From: Blasia pusilla
Taxonomy: Eukaryota; Marchantiophyta; Marchantiopsida; Blasiales
Length of the DNA: 64,000 bases
NCBI GenBank assembly: GCA_050084515.1
Contig: CM114273.1
Span: 7,440,001-7,504,000 of the forward strand
Direction of reading: 5' to 3'
This document shows positions 33,935 to 45,799 of the stretch, in pieces; the stretch's first letter is position 1, and the number at the start of each line of letters is the position of its first letter. The notes beneath the pieces were generated by a model. The model did no database searches and was not told where the DNA came from. It saw only the letters and a list, made by a program, of their open reading frames with translations. A program made the translations under genes and the position numbers.

Positions 33935-35450
33935 CTATGGATCCAACTCTGCGGCTGCTCCATGCGTCACAACTATGGCGGCCTCCATCTGGGCAACCCC
34001 GCACATCCAACTAGGATCCTCTAGATTTCTGGCTGCTCCATATGATATCGATGCCACAGATCTGACATATGGTAACCTCAATGCCATAGCGGCAATCTGC
34101 TCTTGTAGCTGCTGTATCTGAGAAACCATCCCAGCCTCACGTCTAGAGTCTCCCTGGGCGCGTCTAGGTGGTAGTACTCTACCTCCTCCACGGGCACCTC
34201 CACCACCATGTTGGACAACTCCAGCTCCTCGTCCCCCAACGGGATCACTTGGTGCACGATCTCTAGGCTCACCGCGACCGGTTACTCGCCCTGGTGCCCT
34301 CTCTGGCTCTCGGTCCAGACGTAACTTAGGATGTAAACTGAAATACCTAGCGCGTGTATGACCATACCTCTGACAATAGTCACATTGATAACCTCCTGGT
34401 GGAGCACCATCTCCTCCTCCAGGCTGAGACACTCGTCCATGACCCTGACAAGTGCAATGGCGCTGACGATGGGCTCCACCACATGACCAACAAGTAATAG
34501 TAGGCGGCTCTTTGTTGAATACGTGCCCACGGGCTCACGGTATCCTCCCTGAGCTCGTGGTGCCACAGTTGACCTATCTCGGAGTCCACGTTGTTGAAGA
34601 GGTGGTGCAGTCAATCGCGATCTCTCGCCCAGAACCCATGGTGGCTACGCTCTCCTCGGCCATGTTGCGCTCAATGTTCTTGGCGGTCCTAAAAACATCT
34701 CTCAACGTAGGGGAGGTGTTCATAAGAAGCACCCCCTCTTGCACTTGGGGCCGCAGGATCTGGTCCAACATCGCGTACCATGATTGGATAGCCTGAGCCT
34801 CTGTCACCCCTTGAGTGACGTTGATCAACCCACGCAAGCGAGTGTAAGCCTCATGTAAACACTCACCCGGGCGGCTCTGGAAGTTGTGGATGCTCCGCAA
34901 CTTCTCCGTTGGTACCCCCTGGTAGCTCGCCCTCAACTCAGCAAAGAACTCAACCACGGGGTTGAACCCGACTAGACGGTGCAACTGCTCCAGTGCGAGT
35001 GATCCCTCCTAAAACATCCCTAGTGGAAGAAGAAGTAGCCTCTCCTAACTCCTCCTCCTCATCTAGAACGGCTCCATCCATGACACATAGTGTGGGTCGT
35101 AGTAGCGTCGCCATGCCTCAATCTCCTGGGCATATCTGTGGGAAAACTCATGGTAATCGTCCATGGATGCCCCCTCTAAATGCAGGAACATACCGTTCCA
35201 TACTGTGAATGGGTTGAACTCTCTAGAGTTCCTGGCCTGCTAGAAGTCGCACCAACTCCTAAACTCTGCTATGAAATCGTGCAACTCAATCGTAGCTACT
35301 GCACCTAAAAACCTACATGGTCCTCTACTCCAGACGTCCATCTCGTATGCCCAACTGGTAGGACCACTCACAATGTGCTCACAAACTCATCTACATCCTC
35401 CCCCTTGTCTGACGATGACACAGAAGGAGGTCGAGGTGTCCCTGAAGTAA
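33935..35450 (-). pseudogene. Retro-2 gag polyprotein
   Basis: The capsid-like part (VEFFAELRASYQGVPTEKL, SRPGECLHEAYTRLRGLI) and the tail (CDYCQRYGHTRARYFSLHP, then Gly/Arg-rich, then SQIQQLQEQIAAMALRL) match Retro-1. The second knuckle ends in Tyr instead of Cys. The frame ends ELDP-TAG, and the protease continues in the same frame right after. Several frame changes near 34430-34600 break the protein. Confidence 0.8.
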
Positions 35451-36311
35451 AGACCCTCGGAACGTCACGCCACTCCGCGTAAAACCTCTAGAGCTACTCT
35501 CGGTTCACCACCTCGCCTCTCAAAGTCCCGAACGGACGCCGTGCTGACCCTCGTGCCCTTCTCACCCGATCACTCTTGCCTCGCGAGTAATCCCTCAATC
35601 ACTCATCCCAAACATGCGGCACTCGATCTACACTCTCCCTCCCGAGACATGTAACGCACGGCAATAAGCGGCGTGGTGGGGCAAATCGACCAGGCTATCA
35701 TTTCATTGATAACCTACCCTCAACTCTGGACATCTCACACAAGTCTATGTCCCCTAAAGGATATACATAAATGATGCTCTCAGCATCCACACACCCAATA
35801 TCCCCAAATAAACTACCCAAATCCCAGAATCCCTCACTCGTGCAGGGTAAAGGACCACAATGGGTAACCTCAACACATCTCGATGTCGCTCCTCAGAAAC
35901 TGCAAATCTAGACCCCAACTCGGTCGTGGAGACAACTCCTCCAATCAACAAGTCATACTCCTCCCGTACTGACGTTGTTCAAAACTCCTCGATAGACGGT
36001 GCGGTTCCAGCAAAACGATGCGGCGTTGCAGGTGGCACAGAATGGCACGGCCCTCGATGATGGGATGCGAAACTCGGCGGCATACCCTCCTCAATAAAAA
36101 ATAAACCCACACTCTACTCCACAATGCCGGAGCGGCTCCGCGATCGAGATGCTGCGGTGCGGCCACGAGCGGCACGGCACGGCAATCGGCGGCGCGTTGC
36201 GGCTATGGGCGTCACGGCACTGTACCCGATCGTCGTTGAGCGGCTACCAATCACACACATGCAGCATGAAATCAAAACTCAGACACTATAACAGGAGGTC
36301 ATATGCCATCA
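35451..36311 (-). other. Retro-2 leader between LTR and gag
   Basis: Collinear with 4301-5109 in Retro-1. No gene or clear primer-binding site was recognised. Confidence 0.5.
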
Positions 36312-37198
36312 CAGGTTGATGACGGTGGCGGCCAAAAGAAAGTACGTGATGGCGAAGCAAGTCCGAGAATCAACGAACATTGTGGAAGACCCTTTACTTC
36401 GTAATGGCGGCAATGGCAACCAAGGGTGGACAACGGACGGTGGACCATTGACGGTGACGGTTGACCGTTGATGGTAATGGCCAAACAATGACGGTTGACT
36501 GTCATTGGTGACGGTTGACCGTTGACGGTGAAGGTTGACCATCGACGCTGACGGTTGATGATTGACGGTTGACGGTGACTATCACGGCGACGGCCGCCGC
36601 CGGTGTGGCGGCTGGTTTAGGGTTTGCACAATTTAACCCTAAAAATCGCCTACCAATGGCAGTTTTGCAAGATTGATCATAAATTTTTGTTCGCAATCCA
36701 AATTGCCCACTATTTGTTGCACAGCGTGCACAACTTCACGATCTACGCCAGCATCAAAAAATATCTAGAATCGGATATTCCAATAAAAACTGACCGGGAC
36801 TGTCGTAAAGCCCAATATCTCTTTCTCCTACACAAAATTTGGCAGCGCTTCCGTGGTGATTCCTCCCAACAAAAATGTAAAACCTATAAAAAGGCAAATC
36901 AGCAAGCGACATGGTGCTCTCAAAAGCACCGGCATGGGGCAACCCGCCCCCATACTCAATCCCTATCAGAAATTGGGCAGCGCTTCCGTGCGCCACTCTT
37001 CCACACGAAAAATCGGCAAATGCAAAGAACAGTCCAAGCAACCCTTGCTCCCATGAGCACTCCCATGAGCCGTTGAACAGGGAACACAGTCCCCAACCTG
37101 CAAAAACAGCGAGTGACCAGTGAGCTCCCCCATGAACCTCTCTCACTCTCTCATTCTCTCTTTGTAAAGTAAGATCCAATCTCTCTCTACACAATCTC
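36312..37198 (-). repeat. Retro-2 5' LTR, inner part (interrupted by element C)
   Basis: This matches 5110-6034 of the Retro-1 LTR, including the minisatellite, and stops at ACAATCTC, which is repeated on the other side of element C at 49900-49907. The rest of the LTR is 49900-50389. Confidence 0.75.
37191..37198. repeat. Left target-site duplication of element C (ACAATCTC)
   Basis: ACAATCTC occurs at 37191-37198 and again at 49900-49907; with the preceding C the match can be counted as 9 bp. The uninterrupted LTR in Retro-1 has it once (6027-6034). Confidence 0.85.
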
Positions 37199-37221
37199 GG
37201 GGGCTGGTATTCTGGCAGGAG

Positions 37222-37251
37222 CGCCCCTCCCATTTGTTAGTGGATTCCATT
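37222..37251. repeat. 30-bp transduced Retro-2 methyltransferase fragment in element C end
   Basis: This 30-mer is the exact reverse complement of 32024-32053, the Retro-2 sequence that directly flanks the right end of element B. It lies between two copies of the element's terminal GGGGGYTGGTATTCTGG sequence. Retro-1 differs from it at one base (CTAGC for CTAAC). A four-base GGAG match could have guided the join. Confidence 0.85.
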
Positions 37252-38416
37252 GGGGGTTGGTATTCTGGCAGGAGAGAGTAAGAGAGGAGAGGAAGAGAGG
37301 AAGAGAGGAGAGTCTCTCTTCAAAAAAAAAGGGCCAAATCCGCCTCCTCTCTTCAAAACTTTTTGACATATTTGAAATTTTTGTTTGCTTTCAAATTCAA
37401 GAAATCTTTAGAAGAGAGTAGGTAGTGGTCCACATTTGGCCCTAAAAAAACCTCCTTTTTCTTGGGGGCGAAAAAAAATTAGACATCATAAGACCACTAC
37501 AAACATTTTTCCATCACTCTCCATGTGAGCCTAAGTTTCTTAACATTGCTTGTCTCGGTCTACAATAAGCAGTGCCCATGGGTATTTTTGTTGCGGGACC
37601 ACTCGGATGGATGCGCATCGGTATGATGCCAACCTCTCTTTTTGCAGGGATTGTTGCCTGCATCATAGTCTCCCCTGAATTGCCTCATAACCAACTTTCT
37701 GTTGGTTATGAATGGTGTCTACTCAAGATCAACTTTGTGAAATGTGAACACATGAGACGATAATTGAACCAAAAGATTGTTAGCTGTTTGGAGTAAAGAG
37801 GAAATGATGTCCCTTCATTCAGATCCTAAATGTGAGAAACCAAGAAGCCGCACCCCTCCCAACCCGTCGGAATTTTACATGTTGCAACTCTTGCAACCCG
37901 TCAGAATCAGATGGCTTGCACGCCTTGCAAGCAAGCTCACCATAACAAAGGAAAGATTTTGAGAAGTGATTCCTTTCCACCTTGCACCCACGAAAATCCA
38001 ACAGGTTGGGAATCCGAAATAGCAATCCGACACGTAGTAGGAATCCTACACATCTTAGACAAGAAAAGAAGCCTACAACTGGTTTGACAAATGTAGGGGA
38101 ACGAGCCAAAAGTTAAGAAGCCCGCCACAATGCGTCAGAAGTTGGTCTCACAGGGAAAGAGTCTGATCACTCAAGCAGCCAACCTGTCGGAATCCGAAAG
38201 CTTGCCTGGAAATGGTTTAAAAGTTGCAGTGGGCAAAAAGCTTAAAGTTGCAACCCGTCGGAATCATACGGGTTGCATTGTAATTCAGAGTAGGTAAAAG
38301 AACACAATCCACAAGTCCAAAAAAATTTCCCAGCAAACTCCTACAAACACCATTATCCGATGAAAAAATCTCGTCCTTTATTACCTTTGAAGGAACCTCA
38401 TAAATGTACATTTGAT

Positions 38417-38752
38417 CTAGTCTATGATTTCTTCAGCCTCGTCATCTACAAATTTACTCCTAACTCTCCTAGGTTTCTGTACAAAAGGAATGTCCTGGGA
38501 TACAAGTGGCTCCTCTGGCTGATTGTAGACGGGGATTGAAAATGTTGGCGAATTCGAGAGTCTTGGCCCCCCCCTAGGTACACCATAACGGTCCCATGTA
38601 ACCTGATTTGAGTCCCACCGCCTTCCTTGGTAGTATATCTTGTACGCTCTGCAATGTGACACCCATCTAGTATCAATATGTGCTCCGTCCTTGGTAATAC
38701 CATGATGGCAATCCCACAGGTAGTAGGAATCCAACACGTCTGAGAGAAGAAA
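38417..38752 (-). pseudogene. Conserved 106-residue terminal exon-like frame, copy C
   Basis: Same frame as in A and B, with LDSYYLWDCHHGITKDGAH at the start and RVRSKFVDDEAEEIID at the end. It is preceded by a pyrimidine tract and CAG. The function is unknown. Confidence 0.45.
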
Positions 38753-39183
38753 AGAAGCCTACGCCTTCTTTTACGATAATAGGGGAAGGTGCCAAAGTGA
38801 AGAAGCCCGCCACACTGCCTCTTAAGTTGGACCAACAGGGAAAGAGTCCGATCAGGCAACCTGTCGGAATCCAACAGGTTGCCTGGAAGTGGTTAAAAAG
38901 GTGTTGTGGTCAAAAAGTGAAAAGTTGCAAGCCGTGGAAATCTGACGGGTTGCAAAATAGAAGTCCACGGAGTACATAGACGATCACATTCGAAAAGACA
39001 TAAAAGATATTCAGCAAACTTTCAGAAACACCACCATCGTTCGAAAAAATCTTCTCCTTTATTACATCTGAAAGAAGCTCGTAACTGTACATTTGATCTT
39101 TTCTATGAAATCTTTTGCCTCATCATCAAATAACTCCCTACTCCAAACGCTGAAGTCAAGATGGTTCCTTGAGTTCTTTGAGC

Positions 39184-42100
39184 TCACTCGTCATCGTCCG
39201 AGAGCTCTTGCAAAATTACTTTCGGCCTTGCCCTCCCGATTTTCGGAATCGTTGGAAGTGACGATGGTTCCAGACAATGGTGGGTCTGGAACCGGAGCTC
39301 TCGGCTTCGGTGGAGAGTTGTACGCCCCAACGAGCATATCGTAATCTGCCTTTGCCTCCTTGCAAAGGTCAAACAGTTCCTGCCTTCCCTTGAGGCAGAG
39401 AATGTTCCTGCCACTCTGCCAGGCGCCTTTGCTACTCGCCCCTGAAAGGCCCACTAAGTCGAACACCAAGTCACCCGGCCTTGAGCAGAGCTCGATGAGC
39501 GTTTGCATCAGGGCTGGCAACTTTTCCCTTCCTCCAAGAAGTGGGGTACCGTCTTGCATGTAAATTCCCAGGGGGAATTGTATAAAGTATCTAAGCTTTA
39601 CCCATCTGAGCATGGATCCACAGGATCCTGGATCTTGAACACCTGGAAGTTATGCTCCGGCCGAACGAAGCAGTAAACATAGGAGTGGTCCATCTGTAAA
39701 GAAGCACGTTGGAAACAATGTCATCAACTTGGCATAATGTCCAACACGTCACCAAAGAACTCCGCTTGATCCTAGAGAACTTCTTTTAAATACTAACATT
39801 GGAGCAACCTGTCGGAGTCCGACGAGTTGTTTTTGTCCATGACCAACCCGTAGGAAGGCGACGGGTTGCTCACGGACAAAAACAACGTCGAAGATATACA
39901 ATAGAGCCTTACCCGAATCTGACTCGTCGCGGATCGGAGTGGGTACTCGTTCTTGATGATCCACGATTGCGCCGTCCTCCACTTCAACGACCTCTTGACG
40001 CACTGGAGGTTGAAAAGCTCGTCCTTGCTCCCTCCAGTCAAAACTAAGAAGCAGCCCCTATCACTCAGATAAGCGTCTGCAAAGGAAAACATGAGCGCGA
40101 TCTGGTCATAAGAAAGGGGAACATTCCAGTCTGGTACCCCATCCGACGGATTCTCATCCCACAATCGCAACCCCGAGGGCAAATCAACGATCAATAGATC
40201 CACCGCCACCTCTTCGACCACTCCATTGACCGTCCAGGGAGCGTACTCGTTTCGTTGAAGCTTCCATCCCAGCGTTGTCAATTTATCAATGGCGGGTGTC
40301 GACGCTTGAGAACTGAAACTTTTCAGCTCATCTAGTAAATTCGTGAACTGAAGGAGGACGCTTGTCCGGGTCGTTATTTCTCTATGTCTTCCCAAGGATG
40401 ATGGACTGTATTCTCCTTGGGACAACCCAAGCGCCTCTCGCTTCCGCTTCTCCCGAGTCTACGGTCGGCTTGTCGGGGTCTCTATGACCTCAGACTCTGG
40501 TGGGGTTTTTTTCGCGGAGGACCTGGTCCGACTCTCTCTCCCCGCTTGCCCGAACGATTCCGGCTCTGGCCTTGAATCTTCAGCCTCTCTTTGGGAAGAC
40601 TCGGCCTCGGAATTCTTCCCTCCCCTCGCCTTGCCTTTGAGACCCGTTGTGGATTTGTCTTTGGCTGTGCGGACCTTGGAAGCCAACTCCGCTGTCTCGA
40701 GGGCTTGCTCTTCCGCATCTCCTTCGAAAAAGTCTTCAGGCTGCACAAAATTGGGGATATCGTCTCGTCCTGCGGCCACTGCATCATGAAGCACCCGTAA
40801 ATCTTTCTCGGTAATGTCCTCAAGGTCGTTGAAGTCCAGCCAAATCGGGCAATTCTCCACCTCCCAATCGGACATGTGCTGTGCCATCTCCGTGTCGTAC
40901 ATGGAGAATGTCTCTCCATCAGGCGGAGAAGCCCACAATTTGCAGGCTGCTGGTATTTTTCCCCACGTACCTGCATTCTTACAATGGACGAGGTACCTGA
41001 AGACCATCCGTTGGGCAACTCTTAGTCGAACTGAATCGGCTGCCTGCTCCTGAAGATCTCGCTTCTTCTTTGCGAGATCCCTTTTGTTCCCCTCGATTTC
41101 TTCGTCAAGGTCTATCTGAGGGAGGACGCAATCCTTGAACATCGTCTTGAAACCTGGGTTTTTGATGGGCTTGTCTCGGATGTCATCAAGCCAAAGTTCA
41201 AAATCTCCGCACTTTCCACGTTTTCTTCATCCGGAATGGGCTCTATTCTTTTGAGCTCCACTTGGAGACTGTCCAGCATGGACTTCCCGATAAGCCGCAA
41301 CGCATCCCAGAACGACCATTGGCGGAGCCTGTGGGAGATCACTGGATCAGACATACCCGGAGGATGGTGTGCCGCCCTCTTCTGGGCCTCTGTGCCCTCG
41401 AGACTGATTTTCATCAGTCGGATTCTCCTAAACTCGCTTATTCCAGACAACGCAAATCGATGCACGCGATCGAGGGACACTTTCTCCCCAATCCGACCTT
41501 GTGGATCTTCATCCCTTTTCCGCAAGCGCTTGATAATCGCCTTCAGCTCCTTGTAAAACTCCGGACCAAGTTCGGGGTTGAGAATGGCGATGTAGCGCTG
41601 CATCTTGCTTGCCATGTACTTCGTGGCTGCAGATACTGCAACTTGGATGAATTTTGCGCGCTCAGACCCAGATACTTTCTCCCTCCGCTCCAGCTCCAAT
41701 GCAGCGCTCTTCTTCTTGGCTTTGTATATCTTCGACCAAAGCAAAGGATTGTGACGGCTGCATCTTGGAAAATAAACTTATTTGCCCAAGTCTTCTTTTT
41801 GATCTGTGCACCCTTTGCAAGCATCTGATTTACCAGGGCGTCGCCCAAGAACCCCTTGTACTCTGCCGGGTGCGTCGTAAGCACCTTCTTCACCCGATCG
41901 CAATCCTGGATCCAGTGGTGGGTGACATTCCCCTCCGATACAATCCTGCACATCCAAACTCAATATAAGAAATTTTGTAAGGTACATGGGTTCCTGCAAC
42001 CCGTCGGACTCGACAGGTCGTCACAGCTCAAGGTCGGATTCTAGCAACGAGCTAAATTATGCAACCCGTCGGAGTCTGACGGATTGCATTCAGATTTATG

Positions 42101-43936
42101 AATGCCTGGTTGCAACCCGTCGGACTCCGACGGGTTGTCAGATAGTTCGTATCAAAAGTGAACATAGCAACCCGTCGGAGTTCGACAGGTTGCGCAATTG
42201 CAATGAAAGCTGCAATTTGACGCGAAAAAGGTAGCTTCCAACTTCCGAATGCAACCTGTCGGACTCTAACGAGTTGCTTTCGGCCAAAAACATAAAAAAA
42301 CCTCCAAAAACAGCTTCGAGTGAAGCAACCCGTCGGACTCTGACGAGTTGCTTTGGGGAAAAAACATACTAAACCTGTGGTCAGTCGAACAACTCGTCGG
42401 AGTCCGACGAGTTGCTTTCTTCAAAAAACATCCAAAAAAGGCAGCGAGTCGAGCAACTCGTCAGACTCCGACGAGTCGCTTTCTTAAATATACATCCAAA
42501 GAATGCGGCCTATCGAGCAACTTGTCGGACTCCGACGAGTTGCTTTCTTCAAAAAACATCCAGAAAAGGTGGCGCTTTCTTAAATATACATCCAAAGAAT
42601 GCGGCCTATCGAGCAACTCGTCAGACTCCGACGAGTTGCTTTGGGCCAAAAACATACTAAACGTGTGGTCAGTCAAAAAACTCGTCGGACTCCGACGAGT
42701 TGCTTTCGGACAAAAACATCCTAACCCATTCATCAATCGAGCAACTCGTCGGAGTCCGACGAGTTGCTTTCAGCCAAAAACATCCTAACCCATTCATCAA
42801 TCAAGCAACTCGTCGAGTCCGACGAGTTGCGTTTGGCCAAAAACATCCCAAAAATAGTGGCGACTCAAACAACTTGTCGGAGTCCGACGGTTTGCAGCAA
42901 GAAGAAACTTATGTGTTCATGGCATGCATGGCCATCTCCACGGTTGCCATGTGATGAGGGTATGGATGAAGGACCACTGCCTTCACGCAAAAATGTGCCT
43001 CCAAGGAGTTTGGGCGCTCCTCTGCAAACTTTGTCCACGCCATGAACCTGTGATTTCCATCCCAGATGAAGAAATGCAGATTCCTCATCCAGCTAAATTC
43101 CGTCCCCTCTACTTGCCTTTTGAATTCCTGATCTCTCATCCTCCAGAATGTGTCAAGCTTTTCCAAGTCCTCCTCCGTAACCAGCGCTTGGGTTCCATGC
43201 TCATCATCGTAAGGCTCAACATAGAACGGAGGGAAGCTGTCAACGTAGGATGCTGTCACCGTCGATTGTTTGAGCTTCGCGATATCCTCGTCGGACTGAG
43301 TTTCGCGGACGTACTCCATTGTCTACAATCGGCAGAGTGGAATTCTCGAGGCGTTGTGGCCCTCCATCAGTGCCATCTGCTTTACCATCTGTCACAATCG
43401 GGACAAGATCAGTGAGCTACACTGAATTGCCAATGAATTGCAAGATGGGCCTTCACATAATTCAAAAAACCCAGATCCTCTCTTACCCGCTCGAAGATTG
43501 GGTCAGTTTCTTGACCAGCCAACTTGTCTGAGACAGTAGCTGGCAAGTCCACTGGAAACTCGTTGATCCGATAGAGGTCGATTTCTTCCGCCGGGCTTGG
43601 AGACGAGGATGACCGCTCTCCTGCTTCTTCGGCAATGTCCACCATCTCCACACTGGCGGTCCTCATAACCTCATCGTCCGTGATTTGAACTTCGGCCGTT
43701 TCCGCTATATTGATTGTGTCCCCGAACTTCATCGGGGACATTTCCCGCATCTCAACACTTTCGGTTGGACAGGCAGGGCTGTCGTCAATGGATATTGCTT
43801 TTTCCCTCCTCGCTTTAGCCAATTCTGCTCTCCTCACCGCTGCTACGAACAATTTAAGAGCTTGCGGTCGAACGATTTCTGATTGAGGAAGGGCCTCCAA
43901 ATGACTGCCACAAGTGAGCTTCACATAATTATCCAT
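39184..43936 (-). pseudogene. Element C ParB-like / amino-methyltransferase-like gene (dead)
   Basis: This is the same gene as in B, with a different N-terminus. It starts MDNYVKLTCG, which in B starts the transposase, and then joins RRAELAKARREKAISIDDSP. ParB-like exon 2 (42909-43370) is open: MEYVRETQSDEDIAKL, then LHFFIWDGNHRFMAWTKFA. Exon 3 (about 39920-41955) has frame changes near 41700 and 41210 and a TAG near 40459, but keeps VAVDLLIVDLPSGLRLW and DAYLSDRGCFLVLTGG in one frame. Exon 4 (39184-39695) has RPGDLVFDLVGLSGASSKGA and ends VILQELSDDDE. The combination suggests a DNA-binding or nuclease-like ParB module tied to amino-methylation. Substrate and site are unknown. Confidence 0.6.
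41956..42908 (-). repeat. Expanded palindrome array in intron of element C
   Basis: About 14 palindromes between 41994 and 42900 fill this intron, against six in the matching B intron. Spacing is about 50-80 bases. Part of it is a true minisatellite: the palindrome plus CAAAAACATCCTAACCCATT repeats near 42715-42850, and a 60-base unit with CTTTCTTAAATATACATCC recurs near 42478 and 42570. Arms switch together between CTC/GAG, CCC/GGG and CTT/GAG types. Confidence 0.9.
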
Positions 43937-45799
43937 TCCCAGAAATTTCGTATGGAAGGAGAGTGAGAATGAGAATTTTTAATTTATAGTGAATAGGAAA
44001 TCAGATACTCTTGACAGAATTTTACTGACAAGATGAAGTTCGGTAGGTGAAATTGTCTGACACAATGGATTTAATTCTGTTGCAACCGATTTAATTCTGT
44101 TGCAATCTGTTATAGGATTTGGGAAGCAGAGACGTGGGTTGCGAAGCACACTTCATTTTTTTGGAACCCATCGGAGTCCTGGTAACTCAACTATTAACCC
44201 AAGCTAAGCGAAGCCTGCAACCCGTCGGCTTCAGACAGGTTGCACGCTTCTGCCTTACCTTCAAACGCGAACACGATCGAAGGTTGTCGTGCGCATACAT
44301 ATCGCTACAAAACATACATCGCTCGTCACATATACACCACACAACACCGATCTTCCCCACACACGGGTCCATCCACACATGTACAAAAATCAACTCATAC
44401 ATATACATGGGGATCACACAACGGCACACCCGGCCTAAAACTCCACTCCTCAATCTACATCGGCATATCGAGCCTCGTCCACCCTGTGCTATCAAGGAAT
44501 CCGGACGCTAGCACCCTAGTCCTAGCTCACACACATACAAGGGAGGTGCTCCAACGGCCCAACATGAGAAAGATGGCTTAGGAAAGCCATCTTCCTCTCT
44601 TATATAGGGTTGGGAAGAGCCAAAAGGCTCTTCCCCTAAAAATAGCCATTCCCTTGGTAACTTGCGCGCACAAGCTACCAAGGGCGGGTGACCTGGTCAA
44701 CAAGTCATCCGGCTATAAAAGACCTCAACATGAAAGTTGTCAAAAACAACGTTCCTGACACAATGGACCTATCCTCAACCTCATCCGACACCATGGGACA
44801 AAGTTACACTCAAGATAGTCCGCTGGCTCCTACGCCCTATCCACGATAGATCTCGGCCTATCGGCTACTCAGATGTGACAAGGTGGCAACCCGTCGCTCT
44901 CCGACGAGTTGCTCGGATACCGCGCCTTCTTGCCCGAAGATGGCAGAGGCTTGCAACCCGTCGGCATCAGACGGGTTGCCCAATTATCTCACGGTGTAAC
45001 ACTTACATGAAGGATGCGTGCAAACCGTCTGTTCTTGACGAGTTCTGCGGGTGCCGCACCTTCTTGCCCAAAGACGGCGAGGCGTGCAACCCGTCGCCCT
45101 CCGACGAGTTGTGCAAGGGCCTTGCCTTGTTTCGCTTACATGAAGGAAGCGTGCAACCTGTCGGCCTCCGACGAGTTGCGCGGGAAGCCCGTGTTGTTAA
45201 CCCTTGACAAGGGAAGCGTGCAACCCAACGTTCTCCGACAGGTTGCGCGGGTACGTCCCGTCTTTGTCTGAAGACGGCGGAGGCGCGCAACCTGTCGGTC
45301 TTCGATGGGTTGCGCGGGTATCTCGCGTTCTTGTCCGAAGACGGCGGAGGCGCTCAACCTGTCGGTCTTCGACGGGTTGCTCGCGCACCTTGCGTTATCA
45401 TCCCAAGACGGCGGAGGCCCGCAGCCTGTGGGACTCTGACGGGTTGCCATTTTTCACGTCCAGACTTCCGTAACGGCCGGCACGTCGCCGTCGGAAGGAC
45501 GAAGTGACCCAACGGTCAGCCCAACGGCTAAAAAAGTATAAATAGGGGAGAAATCGCTCATTTCCGGTTTCTCATTTCGCAATCCCCATTGCTCTCCCGT
45601 GCAGCAGCTGATCAGATACCAAGGGCCGCTTCACACGACGAGTCATCGCGAGATGATACGAGCAAACGAGAGCGAGAGGGTTCGACTAAACGATCGCGAG
45701 ACGATTTGAGCTACCCATCAAGGCGACTCATCTCGACATCAGCAAGGCGACTGATCAAGCGATTCATTGTGGACATAGGTGGAGGCATTTCTGGGAAAA
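43937..45799. promoter_or_regulatory. Shared upstream region of element C
   Basis: This corresponds to 23952-25118 of B in the same plus-strand direction, with nine or ten palindromes (44217, then 44885-45440) and TATAAATA at 45537-45544, about 255 bases before the plus-strand ATG at 45800. In C that ATG leads to the transposase, in B to the methyltransferase-like gene. A 596-bp solo LTR interrupts the palindrome array. Confidence 0.65.
44285..44880 (+). repeat. Solo LTR inside element C
   Basis: It starts TGTCGTGCGC and ends GATGTGACA, and is flanked by AGGT (44281-44284 and 44881-44884; five bases if the shared A is counted). Element B lacks it at the matching place. The start is shared with fragments at 60471 and about 63307. 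It contains a TATATAGGG box near 44600, CTCTTCCC/GGGAAGAG inverted words and GCGCGCAAG palindromes. Confidence 0.8.

Noticed and set aside
41994-42900. Regularly spaced repeats resembling a CRISPR array
   Set aside because: The units are full dyads with paired variation, sit in a spliceosomal intron of a plant transposon, spacers partly repeat, and no cas-like gene is present.
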